DNA of 64,000 bases, taken from assembly GCF_019331715.1 (NCBI RefSeq), contig NZ_JAHBBG010000007.1, positions 1 through 64,000 on the forward strand. Direction: 5' to 3'. Position numbers and translations under genes: made by a program. Origin of the DNA: Bifidobacterium simiiventris (GTDB lineage: Bacteria; Actinomycetota; Actinomycetes; Actinomycetales; Bifidobacteriaceae). Each line of letters opens with the position of its first letter. The first letter of the stretch is position 1. The notes beneath the pieces are model-generated. The model had not been told where the DNA came from, made no database searches, and was given only the letters and a program-made list of their open reading frames with translations. Below, one piece after another: positions 62,413-64,000 of this stretch.

Positions 62413-64000
62413 ATGAAGTTCCTCAACGGCGGCTGGCTCGTCAAGGACGGCTTCGACGTCAAGTACGCGGCCAACGTGTACACCACGAACGTCGAGCCGA
62501 AGAAGCTCACCCTGTTCTGCCCGTTCGGCGTGCCGATCCACCACCCCGGCCAGACGCTCGACGGCGGCATCCTGACCATCGAGGTCACCTCCCCGCGCGA
62601 AGACATCATCACCACGCGCCTGATCAACTTCAAGAAGGACCGCAGCCACTGCCCGAAGTTCGCGCTCAACGAGTCCGATCCGGCCGTCACCATCGACGAG
62701 ACGGACGACAAGTGGTCCTTCACCTCCGGCAAGCTCACGCTGGAGATCTCCAAGGGCGAGACCATCGACTTCAAGTACGTCTACGACGGCAAGACCATCG
62801 CCCACTCCGGCTGGCGTGCCAAGGGCCTCGTCACCGATCCGGAAGGCCGTCTGCACGTCTCCGAGCAGCTCGACCTCGGCGTGAGCGAGAAGATCTACGG
62901 CCTCGGCGAGCGCTTCACCAACTTCGTCAAGAACGGCCAGACCGTCGACATCTGGAACGAGGACGGCGGCACCGGCACCGAGCAGGCGTACAAGAACATC
63001 CCGTTCTACCTGTCCAACAAGGGCTACGGCCTGTACGTCGACAACCCGGGCAAGGTCAGCTTCGAGGTCGGCTCCGAGAAGGTCTCCCGCGTGCAGTTCT
63101 CCGTGCCGGGCGAGGAGATGAGCTACTCGGTCATCGGCGGCAAGGACCTGAAGGGCATCCTCAACACCTACACCGACCTGACCGGCAAGCCGCCGCTGGT
63201 GCCGGACTGGAGCTACGGCCTGTGGCTGTCCACCTCGTTCACCACCGACTACGACGAGAAGACCGTGATGGAGTTCGTCGACGGCATGGCCGAGCGCAAC
63301 ATCCCGCTGTCCGTCTTCCACTTCGACTGCCGTTGGATGAAGGAACTCGAGTGGTGCAACTTCGAGTGGGACGAGACCAAGTTCCCCGATCCGGAAGGCC
63401 TGCTCAAGAAGCTGCACGACCGCGGCCTGAAGGTGTGCGTGTGGATCAACAGCTACATCGGCCAGAAGTCCCCGCTGTTCGAGGAGGGCGCCAAGAAGGG
63501 CTACTTCATCAAGACCACTGACGGCGAGGTCTGGCAGTGGGACAAGTGGCAGGCCGGCATGGCGATCGTCGACTTCACCAACCCCGAGGCCACCAAGTGG
63601 TACCAGGACAAGCTCAAGCACCTCGTCGCGCAGGGCGTCGACTGCTTCAAGACCGACTTCGGCGAGCGCATCCCGACCGAGGGCGTCCAGTACTACGACG
63701 GTTCCGATCCGGAGCTGATGCACAACTACTACACCTACCTGTACAACAAGGCCGTCTACGACGTGCTCGTCGAGACCAAGGGCGCCGACCAGGCGATCCT
63801 GTTCGCCCGTTCCGCAACCGTCGGCGGCCAGCAGTTCCCGGTGCACTGGGGCGGCGACTGCTCGTCCAACTACCCGTCGATGGCCGAGTCGCTGCGCGCG
63901 GGCCTGAGCTTCGGCATGTCCGGCTTCGGCTACTGGAGCCACGACATCGCCGGCTTCGAGGACAAGCCGACCCCCGACCTGTTCAAGCGCTGGACCCAGT
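62413..64000 (+). CDS. GH31 alpha-xylosidase, YicI-like (3' end beyond window)
   Basis: The 529 codons visible start at ATG 62413 after GAAGGAGAAG and run off the right edge. The N-terminal beta-sandwich is followed by the barrel with FHFDCRWMKELEWCNFEWD and the nucleophile in CFKTDFGERIP (Asp415). The KTDFGE form is that of alpha-xylosidases such as E. coli YicI (Asp416) rather than of alpha-glucosidases. FARSATVGGQQFPVHWGGD is also YicI-like. It would remove alpha-1,6-xylose from isoprimeverose and the non-reducing end of xyloglucan oligosaccharides. Highly biased codon use suggests strong expression. Confidence 0.95.
   Translation, partial: MKFLNGGWLVKDGFDVKYAANVYTTNVEPKKLTLFCPFGVPIHHPGQTLDGGILTIEVTSPREDIITTRLINFKKDRSHCPKFALNESDPAVTIDETDDKWSFTSGKLTLEISKGETIDFKYVYDGKTIAHSGWRAKGLVTDPEGRLHVSEQLDLGVSEKIYGLGERFTNFVKNGQTVDIWNEDGGTGTEQAYKNIPFYLSNKGYGLYVDNPGKVSFEVGSEKVSRVQFSVPGEEMSYSVIGGKDLKGILNTYTDLTGKPPLVPDWSYGLWLSTSFTTDYDEKTVMEFVDGMAERNIPLSVFHFDCRWMKELEWCNFEWDETKFPDPEGLLKKLHDRGLKVCVWINSYIGQKSPLFEEGAKKGYFIKTTDGEVWQWDKWQAGMAIVDFTNPEATKWYQDKLKHLVAQGVDCFKTDFGERIPTEGVQYYDGSDPELMHNYYTYLYNKAVYDVLVETKGADQAILFARSATVGGQQFPVHWGGDCSSNYPSMAESLRAGLSFGMSGFGYWSHDIAGFEDKPTPDLFKRWTQ

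Noticed and set aside
62326..63942. 538-codon reverse frame at the right end
   Set aside because: The plus strand encodes a clear YicI-type alpha-xylosidase with catalytic KTDFGE; the reverse frame is a by-product.

Overview
The window is high-GC actinobacterial DNA that reads as a Bifidobacterium chromosome. Supporting signs are a ppk-mutT1 pair, a minimal tad pilus locus with a DUF4244 pilin, ftsY-amtB-glnK-glnD, murT-gatD, a tRNA without an encoded CCA, a GH129-type glycosidase, and many large intracellular-type glycosidases. No rRNA, CRISPR array, intact transposase or prophage was seen.

Layout. Positions 1-7160 form an accessory island of AAA+ ATPases with C-terminal nuclease-like domains: one truncated gene at the left edge, three intact genes and four or five decayed fragments. 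A 55-bp inverted repeat (216-270 and 5421-5475) brackets most of it. Positions 7260-14360 carry hsp20 with an upstream HspR-type (HAIR) operator, a hypothetical gene, an aldo/keto reductase, and mutT1 and ppk with a downstream hypothetical gene. Positions 14360-15640 are non-coding: a candidate short transcript, five tandem hairpins with a 73-bp period, and a DnaA-box cluster. Positions 15645-20464 are the tad/Flp pilus locus, with a second DnaA-box cluster inside it. Positions 20640-34600 hold a lipid kinase, an amino-acid permease, a MacB/FtsX-type ABC exporter, a glutaredoxin, a GH129-type glycosidase, a GT2, a TetR regulator and a fourth intact ATPase. Positions 34756-39979 are ftsY and the nitrogen genes amtB-glnK-glnD. 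Positions 40005-47936 hold a MATE transporter, a third DnaA-box cluster, the NAD-salvage pair pnuC-nadR, dnaB, murT-gatD and tRNA-Ala(CGC).

Positions 48931-64000 are the most striking functional unit. It contains a GH3, a DUF624 protein, an ABC sugar importer (two permeases and a large lipoprotein), an SGNH esterase, a GH29 alpha-L-fucosidase, a second GH3 and a GH31 alpha-xylosidase that runs off the window. Together these match intracellular breakdown of imported, fucosylated and acetylated xyloglucan oligosaccharides. Three near-identical 24-bp palindromes sit before the GH3, the transporter operon and the alpha-xylosidase. The transporter copy directly abuts a near-perfect sigma-70 promoter, so the locus looks like a single-repressor regulon whose regulator lies outside the window.

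Two systems deserve most attention: the xyloglucan-type regulon, and the ATPase/nuclease family, where every intact member has its own different repeat element just upstream of its start codon, suggesting autoregulated selfish or defence-like genes.
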